Source: Deltaproteobacteria bacterium
Lineage (GTDB): Bacteria > Desulfobacterota > Desulfuromonadia > Desulfuromonadales > Geopsychrobacteraceae
Reading direction: 5' to 3'
Assembly (NCBI GenBank): GCA_024280485.1
Contig: JAJRQB010000056.1
Coordinates: 20,932-84,931, forward strand
DNA: 64,000 nt
Shown: one piece after another, positions 53,676-61,791 of the stretch
Position numbering within the stretch: position 1 is the stretch's first letter
How the letters are laid out: the number at the start of each line of letters is the position of its first letter
Made by a program: the position numbers and the translations under genes
Notes under the pieces: generated by a model
What the model was told of the DNA's origin: nothing
Database searches by the model: none
What the model saw: only the letters and a program-made list of their open reading frames with translations

Positions 53676-53700
53676 CTATTTTATCAAGAAACACATCTGC

Positions 53701-54696
53701 CTATTCCGTCAGATTGATTGCATGATTAGATCCCTCTACAATAAACTGAGCCCGCTCAAATAATTCATCGTAAAAAAGAATTTCTATGTTTCTCATATTT
53801 CTTCTGTACAGCTCTATCGTTTTAGCTTTAATAGCAGCATCTTTACCTTCACCTTTAAATTGATGGCTTGTTCCAATCAGAAGGATGCAATCTACATCAC
53901 ATGTTGTTTCCGATATGCGTTCGCCGCTGCTATCATAACTAGTAGACTTCGACTCATACTCCCAACTTGCTTTTTGACACAAAATTTGGCTTACAGCATC
54001 TGTCAGCTCTGTTGATAGATGCCATGATTCGGATCTATTTTTATTTTGCTTGAAAAGCGGAGTATCGGGACGTTTCAACTCAATAATTTTTGTGTATCTG
54101 TTATCAGAAAGAAGGAAATCAGAAATAACAGAATTTTTTCCATCTAGGTCTGTTCCAGAAACGTGGCATTCCCTTTGAAGGATAGATAGATATTTGTATC
54201 GAAGTCCGTAACCGAAAATCCAATCGTTCTCTTCAAGGAACTTTTGCCATTCTAGCTCGGTGTGTGGACTCTGTGCAGTTAACATGTCTGAATAAATATC
54301 GAGGGCGTCTTTACGGCCAAGGATCGTATTAATGTCTTCATTGGTCAGCTTGTCCTGAACGATCGTCCGAAGCGCAGGGAGGATGGCGCTATGATCAGCC
54401 GATTCAAGCAATGCTATCAGTTCTTCTTGCCCTTTCTTTATTTGAACAAACTCGCCAGAGGTATTCTTGGCGCGATCCTTAATCATTTCGTATTGGCTCA
54501 AAAAATAGTGAAGGCCAGCCAATTGATCGATCGACAAAGTGCAGGTAAATTTCGATATACCTGTATTCGCACATGTTGCATAAATGTGAGCAGACAGTTC
54601 TTCAGTAGAACGATCCGATTCATTCAGCCCGGATATATTTACCCTAAGCTCGGCTGCTTCATCACCTGCAATCAAATAGCTGTGTTTGACACTCAT
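53701..54696 (-). CDS. sduA: Shedu-type anti-phage nuclease (SduA, DUF4263)
   Basis: A 331-residue protein. The C-terminal half carries the Shedu core: ELEWQKFLEENDWIFGYGLR, then SDFLLSDNRYTKIIELKRPDTP, a D...E-x-K nuclease arrangement (Asp near residue 190, Glu-Leu-Lys near 203). The N-terminal 130 residues are of unknown fold and probably the sensor part that varies among Shedu proteins. Shedu is a single-gene anti-phage system with a PD-(D/E)XK nuclease. It is 3 bp after the WYL-like gene, so a two-gene operon is likely. Confidence 0.85.
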   Translation of the reverse strand: MSVKHSYLIAGDEAAELRVNISGLNESDRSTEELSAHIYATCANTGISKFTCTLSIDQLAGLHYFLSQYEMIKDRAKNTSGEFVQIKKGQEELIALLESADHSAILPALRTIVQDKLTNEDINTILGRKDALDIYSDMLTAQSPHTELEWQKFLEENDWIFGYGLRYKYLSILQRECHVSGTDLDGKNSVISDFLLSDNRYTKIIELKRPDTPLFKQNKNRSESWHLSTELTDAVSQILCQKASWEYESKSTSYDSSGERISETTCDVDCILLIGTSHQFKGEGKDAAIKAKTIELYRRNMRNIEILFYDELFERAQFIVEGSNHAINLTE

Positions 54697-54699
54697 CTA

Positions 54700-55029
54700 C
54701 TACACCTTGGCAATAACAAAAGTATATTTTTCCCATTCTGGGTTGTATTGATCTGATATCTCGAATGGCTTTGAATCACTAAGGACTTCAACATCAGCCA
54801 GAACACCTAGATCAAACATTCGGAAACTTGGCAACTCTTGACCACTGTCACTCACGCCACCGGTTTGAACCACATGTACTTTGGTGCTTTCTGAGCCATC
54901 TATCTTGCGCATTACCCATACAGCATGCGGGTTGCCGATTCTCTGACCTGGAGTTTTCCCCGGTTTATTGTAAGTAAATGAAATTGGTTTCTGCGATTCT
55001 ATCGCTGCCTTCAGATTCTGTAATGACAT
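54700..55029 (-). CDS. Small WYL-like domain protein, partner of Shedu
   Basis: A 109-residue protein. AIESQKPISFTYNKPG followed by NPHAVWVMRKIDGSESTKVHV and SFRMFDLGVLADVEVL resembles the beta-barrel WYL domain, a ligand- or nucleic-acid-sensing module found with many defence systems. The family assignment is by eye and moderate. It is immediately upstream of sduA (3-bp gap) on the same strand. It may regulate or act with the nuclease. Confidence 0.55.
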   Translation of the reverse strand: MSLQNLKAAIESQKPISFTYNKPGKTPGQRIGNPHAVWVMRKIDGSESTKVHVVQTGGVSDSGQELPSFRMFDLGVLADVEVLSDSKPFEISDQYNPEWEKYTFVIAKV

Positions 55030-55172
55030 TTAAGTATCTCCTTGGTTGGGGATTATACTAGCCAGCACACTTGCTACACGCATTGGATTAATGTTCGAAA
55101 TTATTCCGAGGCCATAATGCCAATTTTTGCAATAAGGCATTGCGTCCTCTAGCTTCTCTTAATAAAAAGTCT

Positions 55173-55730
55173 CTAAGACAAATTAAACTGTTCAACCCTT
55201 TGTCTCAAAGGGGTCCCAATTTCATTGGGAGCTTTCCGGATATACTCTAATGCATTATTTCTAGCCGACAATGGCAAACACTTTAAATAGCTGATTGCAT
55301 TATCAACGTTAAATTTATTTCCAGTTTGCTCTTCAAATTGAGGGGGCAAAGCTGTCCATACTGCAGCATCAAAATTCTGCAATTCACACCAGTTTTCAAT
55401 CACATTTAATACGTCAATGTGAGCCGAAAATTCTGTTTTAGAATTTGTGCCATTTCTTACACATGCAAACCCAATTCTTTTGCGTATAGTTCCTTCCCTG
55501 TCCCTTAGATCGGCTATCGCATCGCCTAAATCTGAGCGTGCGCTTTGAGCAAAATATGTCCTTACCTCAACACCATTATCTGGATCTATCACCAAAGTCA
55601 GCCGACCGTCCTTTGAAACCCGAGAGAACTCAATATTTAATATTGGGCCTTGGTTACTCCAACTCCCATTAATTTTCAAATTTCCAGGATTCCACACTAA
55701 AGAACCCCAAGCAAGAATTGCAATTTTCAT
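55173..55730 (-). CDS. Gamma-glutamylcyclotransferase-like fold protein, function unknown
   Basis: A 185-residue protein starting MKIAILAWGSLVWNPG. A hydrophobic strand followed by (Y/W)-G-S-L is the substrate loop of gamma-glutamylcyclotransferase/AIG2-like folds, which is the only likeness I can see. No clear catalytic Glu can be assigned. The frame can be extended to 55781, but GGGAGGAG sits just before the ATG at 55730. It lies in the defence-like stretch downstream of a DUF2779 nuclease gene. Confidence 0.5.
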   Translation of the reverse strand: MKIAILAWGSLVWNPGNLKINGSWSNQGPILNIEFSRVSKDGRLTLVIDPDNGVEVRTYFAQSARSDLGDAIADLRDREGTIRKRIGFACVRNGTNSKTEFSAHIDVLNVIENWCELQNFDAAVWTALPPQFEEQTGNKFNVDNAISYLKCLPLSARNNALEYIRKAPNEIGTPLRQRVEQFNLS

Positions 55731-55767
55731 AACTCCTCCCAAAATCACTGGCCCAACAATTTTTGAG

Positions 55768-56202
55768 CTATAACACAACACTCAAACAAGCCCATAGTCT
55801 TTCTACGGTCTCTGAATCAGGTACTCTTGGCCAGCCTTGAGAACGAACTAAGTTCTTTGTGAGTCCGATTCCTGTAAGACTCTCTTCAAACTTGGAAAGC
55901 GGGATATCTTTAACGAGTTGAAGTGTTTCCAAATCGACCAGAAAATAATATGGATACTGGGACTGATCGCATTGGGGGTTCAAAAGTCTCCCAGATGCAG
56001 ACTTTGCAAGGTGGGTAATTTTAGACCCGTATGTGAAAACAAGAGGCTCTCCAGCCTCCATTCCTCCCTCTGCAATACGCCCCTTAGTAAAAACAAATTG
56101 TCCTACTGGATTTCTTTTAGGCAATGTTGCGTCAAAATATCTATCCACACTGGATCGATCAGGAAAGTCTACATCATTCGAACTCAGCTTAATTATCCTC
56201 AT
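55768..56202 (-). CDS. Hypothetical protein (144 residues)
   Basis: Unrecognised. The open frame runs to 56493, but the upstream part is a shadow of the DUF2779 gene with an abnormal Arg/Trp-rich composition. The ATG at 56202 has GGAG 5 bases upstream and begins MRIIKLSSNDVDFPDRSSVD. The protein is mixed alpha/beta with a strand-rich middle (VFTYGSKITHLAKSASGRLL, YYFLVDLETLQLVKDI), which could be a PUA/EVE-like barrel. It starts 34 bp past the DUF2779 stop and precedes the cyclotransferase-like gene, so the three may be cotranscribed. Confidence 0.6.
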   Translation of the reverse strand: MRIIKLSSNDVDFPDRSSVDRYFDATLPKRNPVGQFVFTKGRIAEGGMEAGEPLVFTYGSKITHLAKSASGRLLNPQCDQSQYPYYFLVDLETLQLVKDIPLSKFEESLTGIGLTKNLVRSQGWPRVPDSETVERLWACLSVVL

Positions 56203-56236
56203 GTTCGCTCCGCAGAAGCTATAAGAGGGCAGCATA

Positions 56237-57715
56237 CTAATTGCCATTCTCCATTTCCCCCAACTCACCCAAAATCCTAACCATCGCCAACGTATCCAAC
56301 CGACAATACTCCAACATCGCCACCCGCAACTTCTCCAACTCTGGCCCCGGCTCCAACGCACACATATCATGATAAGCCTGCATCGCCGCCATCCCATCCG
56401 CGATCTCCATCCCCGCATAAGAGAGCTCAGGAACCATCGCCGGCAGCACCGCCTTAATCGAATAAGAACCAAGCATCGGCCAACGATAAACATCCCGCCG
56501 ACGGAACGGCACCATCAGATCACGCACATTCTCCAGCCGAACTTCAATCGCCGCATCCAGATCGGGAAACAGCTCCGCCAGCTTACGCAGCACCCCCTTC
56601 TCGAAGGTCTGATTATAGGTCAGCACACAACCATCCTCGGGAACCAGCTCAAGCAACTGCTCAATCAGTTCACGACGCGGGTCGACATTCGGCGCGGCCA
56701 GGTATTCAAAATGCTGCGGCTCGGCCCCGGCTTCTTGCTGAATGTGCAGAGAGAACTGAAACGGCACCTGCTGATAAGGCCGGGTGCCATCAAACTTGGG
56801 AATGGCGCTATTGAAGGTTTCAAAATCGAGATGATAAAGCGGATACCACAAGGTCTCGACAAAGGCTGCCACAGCCTGCGGATTGGTCGAATCCTGCTCA
56901 TTCAGAGTTGCCTCAACCTGCTGGCGCTGCGCCTTGTTGAGAGCATCGAGCGGTAAATCCTCGAAGCGGATGATCCCCTGCTCATAGTAATCAAACTTTT
57001 TGATGCCCCGCCCCTTGAGATCGAAGATCGAATTCTCGGGGATATGCTGCCAGCAGTAAGGAATAAAATCACAGTCGTAGGGATCGTTGCATTGTGGACC
57101 GATATCAATCTGCGGTTCGTCACCCTGCAAGGCGGTGCGCAGATCGGCAATAATCTGCGGCAGATCGGTCTGCCGCTCAAACGCCGCTTCCAGCACATCC
57201 TCACCGGCAAACAACTGCTGCACATCAATCTCACCCTGCCGCACATACTGGTTATTGATATGCACCAGGTACGCTCCGGAAATCAGCAGACCGCAATTGC
57301 CGAGCACATAGAACTGGATCGCCACATCATTGAGGTTAACCTCCTTGACCGAGGTCGACATCTTCACTTCATGAATCTGCCAGGCGTCGCTGTCCTTAAC
57401 CAGGATATCGACCTTGACAAAGATGCCGTCGTACTCGAACGAGGCCTCATAGATGACTTTGGCACCATCAGCGATAAGCTGCTTGGTCTGGGCTACCTGC
57501 TCTGGAACCGTCAAATCTTCAAAGGGAACTTCGGTGCCACCGGGAAAAAGCTGTTGAGCCAGGATACCAACTTCGTTACCGGCGCGGAATTTAGCCTCAA
57601 GATCAGGCTGTGGCGGGAAATCAAACGCAGGAGGGTTTTTCTGTAGAAAAAGTGCTTTCGGACATTGCATGCCCTTGATGATCAACGATTTACTTAAACC
57701 TGAACTGTTTGCCAT
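56237..57715 (-). CDS. DUF2779-containing RecB-like/DEDD nuclease
   Basis: A 492-residue protein. The N-terminal half looks like a RecB/Cas4-type nuclease: CPKALFL near residue 18, then EVKMSTSVK (E-x-K), and a Cys cluster with CNDPYDCDFIPYC near residue 208 that may hold an Fe-S cluster. The C-terminal half is DUF2779, a DEDD-like exonuclease domain opening HLDFETFNSAIPKFDG near residue 296 with later conserved Asp (YCRLDTLAM). The frame begins at a TTG at 57727, but the ATG at 57715 lies behind GGAGG. It is probably a DNA-repair or defence nuclease. Its 5' end is duplicated at 59650-59843. Confidence 0.82.
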   Translation of the reverse strand: MANSSGLSKSLIIKGMQCPKALFLQKNPPAFDFPPQPDLEAKFRAGNEVGILAQQLFPGGTEVPFEDLTVPEQVAQTKQLIADGAKVIYEASFEYDGIFVKVDILVKDSDAWQIHEVKMSTSVKEVNLNDVAIQFYVLGNCGLLISGAYLVHINNQYVRQGEIDVQQLFAGEDVLEAAFERQTDLPQIIADLRTALQGDEPQIDIGPQCNDPYDCDFIPYCWQHIPENSIFDLKGRGIKKFDYYEQGIIRFEDLPLDALNKAQRQQVEATLNEQDSTNPQAVAAFVETLWYPLYHLDFETFNSAIPKFDGTRPYQQVPFQFSLHIQQEAGAEPQHFEYLAAPNVDPRRELIEQLLELVPEDGCVLTYNQTFEKGVLRKLAELFPDLDAAIEVRLENVRDLMVPFRRRDVYRWPMLGSYSIKAVLPAMVPELSYAGMEIADGMAAMQAYHDMCALEPGPELEKLRVAMLEYCRLDTLAMVRILGELGEMENGN

Positions 57716-57808
57716 CCCGCCCTCCAATAGATTTCAATAAAACCAGTAAATTTTAATCCGATTATCCACTTAAATCAATCTAAACCCAAGGAGTGCTTAA
57801 ACTCTTCT

Positions 57809-57837
57809 TTGCATCACAGCAAAAAAAGCCCTATACT
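57809..57837 (+). promoter_or_regulatory. Promoter of the Phd/RelE module
   Basis: TTGCAT (57809-57814), a 17-base spacer and TATACT (57832-57837) give a good sigma70-type promoter 36 bp before the antitoxin ATG. TATAC recurs in the next 15 bases (TATACTTATACCCATATAC), a plausible operator for repression by the toxin-antitoxin complex. Confidence 0.7.
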
Positions 57838-57872
57838 TATACCCATATACAGCCCCAAAAAAGGAGCCCACC

Positions 57873-58118
57873 ATGGACCGAATTCTAGCATCTGCCTCAG
57901 TCAGCATCAGCGAGCTGAAAAAAAATCCGAGCCGCGTTATCAATGAAGCCGAGGGTGCGCCTGTTGCAATTTTGAACCACAACAAGCCGAGCGCTTACCT
58001 GGTTCCTGCCGAAACCTTCGAGGCCGTCATGGAGAAACTCGAAGATTTCGAGTTGGCAAAGCTGGTTGAAGAGAGAGCCGACGAAGCCAGCGTAAGGGTC
58101 AACCTTGATGAGCTATGA
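57873..58118 (+). CDS. Phd/YefM-type antitoxin
   Basis: An 81-residue antitoxin. The N-terminal part, SVSISELKKNPSRVINEAEG with APVAILNHNKPSAYLVP, is the DNA-binding Phd/YefM fold. The acidic C-terminus (residues 55-81) would neutralise the toxin. AAAGGAGCCC precedes the ATG. It overlaps the toxin start by 11 bp. Confidence 0.9.
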   Translation: MDRILASASVSISELKKNPSRVINEAEGAPVAILNHNKPSAYLVPAETFEAVMEKLEDFELAKLVEERADEASVRVNLDEL

Positions 58119-58392
58119 GCTGGCGTTCAAGGAATCGGCGCTGAAGGAGTGGCACAAACTCGATAAGTCGGTTCGTAGTCAGTTTAAGAAAAAGCTGGCT
58201 GAACGACTCGAACAGCCACGCATTGAAGCGGATCGCCTGCGCAACCTGCCAGACTGTTACAAAATCAAACTGAGAAACGCCGGTTATCGGCTAGTGTATC
58301 AGGTTGAGGATCAGCAGATTTTGGTGACGGTGGTCGCTGTCGGACGCAGGGATCGGCTCTCGGTGTATCGCTCGGCGAAGAAACGGGTTTGA
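58108..58392 (+). CDS. RelE-type toxin
   Basis: A 94-residue RelE/ParE-superfamily protein, probably a ribosome-dependent mRNA endonuclease. MSYELAFKESALKEWHKLD is the usual N-terminal strand-helix, and NLPDCYKIKLRNAGYRLVYQ with VGRRDRLSVYR supplies the basic active-site region. It starts at the ATG at 58108, inside the antitoxin end. Two broken copies of this gene lie at 58592 and 61792. Confidence 0.9.
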   Translation: MSYELAFKESALKEWHKLDKSVRSQFKKKLAERLEQPRIEADRLRNLPDCYKIKLRNAGYRLVYQVEDQQILVTVVAVGRRDRLSVYRSAKKRV

Positions 58393-58508
58393 ATCACCGC
58401 AAATAGATTCAAGGGCCAGCCAAAGGGGTCAAATCTGCCGTTGGCTTTTGATAAATGATTTCAGGAAAAGCAGGGATTGGGCCATCACCCCTCCTTTAAA
58501 ATCTTGCA

Positions 58509-58543
58509 CAATCTTGAGGTTCCAAATTGGAACCTCAAGATTG
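58509..58543. repeat. Perfect 35-bp palindrome
   Basis: AATCTTGAGGTTCCAA, one A, then TTGGAACCTCAAGATT, extended by one more C-G pair: 17-bp arms with a single central base. It lies 117 bp after the relE stop. No T-run follows, so it is not a standard terminator. It may be a protein-binding site or a cruciform-forming mobile remnant. Confidence 0.75.
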
Positions 58544-58591
58544 CAACCTTATGACCTTATGACCTATTTAAGATTTATGAACTTTCTGATC

Positions 58592-58693
58592 TGCCAGGTT
58601 GAAGATCAACAGATTCTGGAGGTGTTTACCACTGCCGGGCGCCGGGAGCGCCTTTGCTGGCTAGCGCATGGCACGGAAACGCGGCTAAGATAA
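58592..58693 (+). pseudogene. relE C-terminal remnant
   Basis: The frame reads CQVEDQQILEVFTTAGRRERL and ends 34 codons in at 58693. It matches the end of the intact toxin (YQVEDQQILVTVVAVGRRDRL). The first two thirds of relE are missing, and no start of its own is convincing. Confidence 0.7.
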
Positions 58694-58728
58694 ACGATAC
58701 AGACCTTTTACTCAGGGAGTTGCCCGAC

Positions 58729-59631
58729 ATGAGTTCACGCCTTACCTGTTCAATACCGCTTCCCGCAGCTTATAGACCCAACGACATCCTCGCCTTTCAT
58801 CGCCGTGATTCGCAGGCTCTCTCCGAGAGAGTCCGTGAGAACAGCTTCGAGAAGGGCCTGCTCTGGGACGATCTGCCCGCCTGCCTCAGTGTCCACTTTC
58901 GACCCGACCAGGCAGTCGCCGAACTCAGCGTCGATGGAGAAGCCTTACCCGACAGCGCGGGGCGCCTGGAGGCGATGGCAACCCGGATGCTCGGCCTGAA
59001 TCAGGGAGTCGAGGTCTTCGAGCACCACTATCGCAACCATCCGTTACTCGGCAACCTTCTCGCCAGACAAAGTGGATTGCGGGTAGCGGTCACTGCGACC
59101 CCGTTCGAGGCGCTAACCTGGGCGGTTACCGGGCAGCAGATCAGCGTCAGCGCGGCAGTCTCGATCCGGCGCAAACTGATCGCCACAACCGCGTTGCGGC
59201 ACTCGTCCGGGTTGCTCTGCTATCCGGGCGCCACACAGATAGCAGATCTTTCTGAGGAGATGCTGCGTCAGGCAGGCTTCTCTGCGAGTAAAACCCGCAC
59301 CCTACTCACCCTTGCCGAATTGGTTATGACCGATCAGTTACCCCTCGACAGCTGGGAAGCGACCGGTCCCGTCGAAGAGATTCGCACAAAACTTCTAGCC
59401 ATACGCGGCATCGGTCCCTGGACGCTCAACTATACCCTGCTGCGTGGCTTCGGCTGGCTCGATGGCTCACTCCATGGCGATGTCGCGGTACGGCGCGGGT
59501 TGCAGCTACTACTCGATCGCAAGGAGAAGATCGCTGAGGCGGAGGCACAAACATGGTTGGCGGAGTTCTCCCCCTGGCGAGCCCTGGTGGCGGCTCACCT
59601 GTGGGCCGCGAAGTCGATCTTGCCCTATTGA
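58729..59631 (+). CDS. alkA: DNA-3-methyladenine glycosylase 2 (AlkA-like)
   Basis: A 300-residue base-excision repair enzyme removing alkylated purines. An AlkA N-terminal domain (residues about 5-115) precedes the HhH-GPD domain: FEALTWAVTGQQISVSAAV, the hairpin LLAIRGIGPWTLNYTLLRG and the catalytic Asp in SLHGDVAVRRGL. There is no Ada domain. The frame extends to 58654, but that part is the relE remnant; the ATG at 58729 lies behind GGGAG and fits the domain start. A tail fragment of a second alkA lies at 51002-51067. Confidence 0.9.
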   Translation: MSSRLTCSIPLPAAYRPNDILAFHRRDSQALSERVRENSFEKGLLWDDLPACLSVHFRPDQAVAELSVDGEALPDSAGRLEAMATRMLGLNQGVEVFEHHYRNHPLLGNLLARQSGLRVAVTATPFEALTWAVTGQQISVSAAVSIRRKLIATTALRHSSGLLCYPGATQIADLSEEMLRQAGFSASKTRTLLTLAELVMTDQLPLDSWEATGPVEEIRTKLLAIRGIGPWTLNYTLLRGFGWLDGSLHGDVAVRRGLQLLLDRKEKIAEAEAQTWLAEFSPWRALVAAHLWAAKSILPY

Positions 59632-59649
59632 AACTCGGGCCAAGACAAC

Positions 59650-59787
59650 CTAAACACGGAATTTAGCCTCAACCCTGACTGATAATATAAATACAAAAGA
59701 GGAGGGCGATTCCTGAGGGGAAAGTGCATTGGGACATTGAATGCCCTTGAGGATTAACGATTTGCTTAATCCAGAACTGCTTACCAT
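59650..59787 (-). pseudogene. Duplicated 5' end of the DUF2779 nuclease gene
   Basis: Starting at an ATG at 59787 with the same GGAGGGCGGG leader, 45 codons read MVSSSGLSKSLILKGIQCP and then drift, but keep EAKFR before the stop. The intact gene begins MANSSGLSKSLIIKGMQCP and has EAKFR at the same spacing. Similarity continues into the upstream non-coding DNA to about 59843. The copy is in the same orientation as the intact 5' end (57583-57775), making a direct repeat around the toxin-antitoxin and alkA genes. Confidence 0.75.
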
Positions 59788-59973
59788 CCCGCCCTCCAAT
59801 AGATTCCAAAATAAAACTTAATCTGATTGTCCACCGAAATCAGGTAAACCCCGAGAATAGCAGGCAAAATCAACCTACCTTCCCCAGATTCACGTTAAAT
59901 TCATTGTACGTCAAAAAAGACGTATGCCAGCACAGCCTAGGCATTACCAACAGACAAAACCTTAATGCTTGTG

Positions 59974-59994
59974 CTATTCGCGAATCGCGAATAG
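59974..59994. promoter_or_regulatory. Inverted-repeat operator before the AbiE-like pair
   Basis: CTATTCGCGA, A, TCGCGAATAG is a perfect 10-bp-arm palindrome 10 bp before the ATG at 60005. AbiE-type antitoxins repress their own promoter through inverted repeats in this position. The rest of the 373-bp gap between alkA and this site holds only the DUF2779 remnant. Confidence 0.6.
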
Positions 59995-60004
59995 AATATG
60001 AAGT

Positions 60005-60535
60005 ATGAATCTCAAACCTCAAGACATATTTATCGCGCTGAAGCTGCTGGCTCTGGATGGAAAGCCCTGGAGCTATGTCCAATTGGCCAATGAACTCTAC
60101 ATGAGCGCTTCAGAGATCAATGCCGGGGTTAAACGCTGCATTGCTGCACATTTAATCCTGCCTGTATTTTTGACGAGTGAAAGCCCACAGCCAGCACGCA
60201 AGGCACTGGAAGAGTTTCTGATCCACGGCGTCAAATACGCCTTTGTCCCGGACCGTGGCGAACTGACGCGGGGCGTGCCGACCAGCTATGCGGCAGAGCC
60301 ACTTCGAGGATTGTTTATCAACTCAGATGAACCGCCGCCTGTCTGGCCACATCCAGAGGGCAATGTACGGGGGTTTACGTTTTCACCGCTCTACCCCTCG
60401 GCTCCCAAGGCAGCGTTGGCTGATCCACGTCTGTATGAACTGCTGGTGCTGGTTGACGCCATCCGTAGTGGCAAAGCCCGTGAGTCCGAAGCGGCTATCC
60501 GTGAGCTGAGAAAACGTCTGGAGGGAGTATGGTAA
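60005..60535 (+). CDS. HTH protein, putative AbiEi-like antitoxin/regulator
   Basis: A 176-residue protein with an N-terminal helix-turn-helix: DIFIALKLLALDGKPWSYVQ followed by LANELYMSASEINAGVKRC. The rest is mixed and ends in a charged helix (RSGKARESEAAIRELRKRL). It overlaps the nucleotidyltransferase gene by 7 bp and is preceded by a palindromic operator. By arrangement it is the regulator of a type IV-like toxin-antitoxin pair. Sequence likeness to AbiEi itself is weak, so the name rests mainly on context. Confidence 0.65.
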   Translation: MNLKPQDIFIALKLLALDGKPWSYVQLANELYMSASEINAGVKRCIAAHLILPVFLTSESPQPARKALEEFLIHGVKYAFVPDRGELTRGVPTSYAAEPLRGLFINSDEPPPVWPHPEGNVRGFTFSPLYPSAPKAALADPRLYELLVLVDAIRSGKARESEAAIRELRKRLEGVW

Positions 60536-61230
60536 CGGTCAAAGAGACCAATCTGGAGATGCTGCGTCTTGTCGCCGAGCGCTTGAGTCCATTGCGCGAT
60601 CAACTGGTTTTTCTCGGCGGCTGCACAACCGCCCTGTTTCTTACCGATGCCGGGGCACCTGATGTTCGTGCCACCAGAGATGTGGACCTGATCGTCGAAG
60701 TGTTGTCTCACGCCGATTACTGGAAACTGGAAGAGCAGCTTCGTCAACTCGGTTGCACTCAAGAGCTTGATGAAGAGCTGACCTGCCGCTGGCAGCTGGA
60801 GGGGCTAACCGTCGATGTGATGCCCACTGATGAAAAGATTCTGGGGTTCGCCAATCGCTGGTATAGCGCGGCAATCCATAATTCTCAAGACGTTGAAATC
60901 GCCGAGCAACAGTCTATTCGACTGGTGACACCCGTCTATTTTCTTGCGACTAAACTAGAGGCTTTTTTCGGACGGGGCAAAGATGACTATTGGGGCAGCC
61001 ATGACCTGGAGGATGTTATCACCGTTATCGACGGTCGGCCCGAGATTATGGCAGAGTTGAGTGTTGCCGATCCCGAGTTGAAAAACTATATTGGAGGGGT
61101 TTTCACTGATTTTCTGCGCGCAGATCATTTCCGTGAAGCCCTGTCAGGACATCTGCCTCCCGATGGGGCCAGTCAAGCCCGACTACCAGTTCTGTGGCAG
61201 CGATTAAAAACGATTGCTGATCTCATTTAG
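60529..61230 (+). CDS. Nucleotidyltransferase (AbiEii/MenT-like putative toxin)
   Basis: A 233-residue protein of the DNA polymerase beta-like nucleotidyltransferase superfamily. The signature is FLGGCTTALFLTD, then RATRDVDLIVEV (D-x-D), with a third Asp in GLTVDVMPTD. AbiEii/MenT toxins use this fold to modify tRNA or other targets. The motif Lys common in these toxins may be in ATKLEAFFGRGKDD. Translational coupling to the HTH gene supports a toxin-antitoxin pair. Confidence 0.75.
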   Translation: MVTVKETNLEMLRLVAERLSPLRDQLVFLGGCTTALFLTDAGAPDVRATRDVDLIVEVLSHADYWKLEEQLRQLGCTQELDEELTCRWQLEGLTVDVMPTDEKILGFANRWYSAAIHNSQDVEIAEQQSIRLVTPVYFLATKLEAFFGRGKDDYWGSHDLEDVITVIDGRPEIMAELSVADPELKNYIGGVFTDFLRADHFREALSGHLPPDGASQARLPVLWQRLKTIADLI

Positions 61231-61282
61231 AATAAAGGCCGACATCGTTGTAAACTGACCTCATTATCAGGAACGGTGGGGA

Positions 61283-61534
61283 TTACTCTTCCGAGTCTCT
61301 ATTTTTCAAACACCCATAATGGGTAGCATACAACTGCCGGATATCTTCTTCGGACATTGAATTGATCATCTCTTTTCTGACCTCTAGAGGCTTTGTCCTC
61401 ACCTCTGCCAACGGGCAACCTTCAGTACAGTCGCCAAGTGGGCATTCGACAGAGACTCCGACCAGTATAATCCTGGCAAACTCGGGACTTTTGCTTCCCA
61501 GCCACGCCTTAAGACCCATTTTGTGACTTTTCAT
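61283..61534 (-). CDS. Small Cys-containing hypothetical protein
   Basis: An 83-residue protein, unrecognised. VECPLGDCTEGCPLAEVR gives three closely spaced cysteines, and a fourth lies at the C-terminus (YGCLKNRD), which could bind a metal or Fe-S cluster. SEEDIRQLYATHYGC is predicted helix. The ATG at 61534 has AGAGGA-like sequence upstream (CGAGGATCAGAG). The 257 bp to its right (61535-61791) show nothing I can support. Confidence 0.55.
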   Translation of the reverse strand: MKSHKMGLKAWLGSKSPEFARIILVGVSVECPLGDCTEGCPLAEVRTKPLEVRKEMINSMSEEDIRQLYATHYGCLKNRDSEE

Positions 61535-61791
61535 CTCTGATCCTCGTTATTGCCCCATCATGCGAATCAGGAAATAGCTTTGTTTTGATTCTAGTCGCGA
61601 CCGGGATCACCAAGATGTTCTTGCGGGAACAAACTCGCCTTCCAAGCCAACAGGTAACGTAACAGATTCACATCTTAACGATCAACTTTTGGCAAATACA
61701 CCAACCGGGATTAATATCCCCCACATGATTTCGCTGATTATCAACGCCGCCGACCTCGGCTGTAACATACATAAGAATCGGGGCATCCTTG

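Noticed and set aside
56203..56493. N-terminal extension of the 144-residue hypothetical protein
   Set aside because: The extension is Arg/Trp-rich, lies antiphase in the DUF2779 gene and disappears with the well-supported ATG at 56202.
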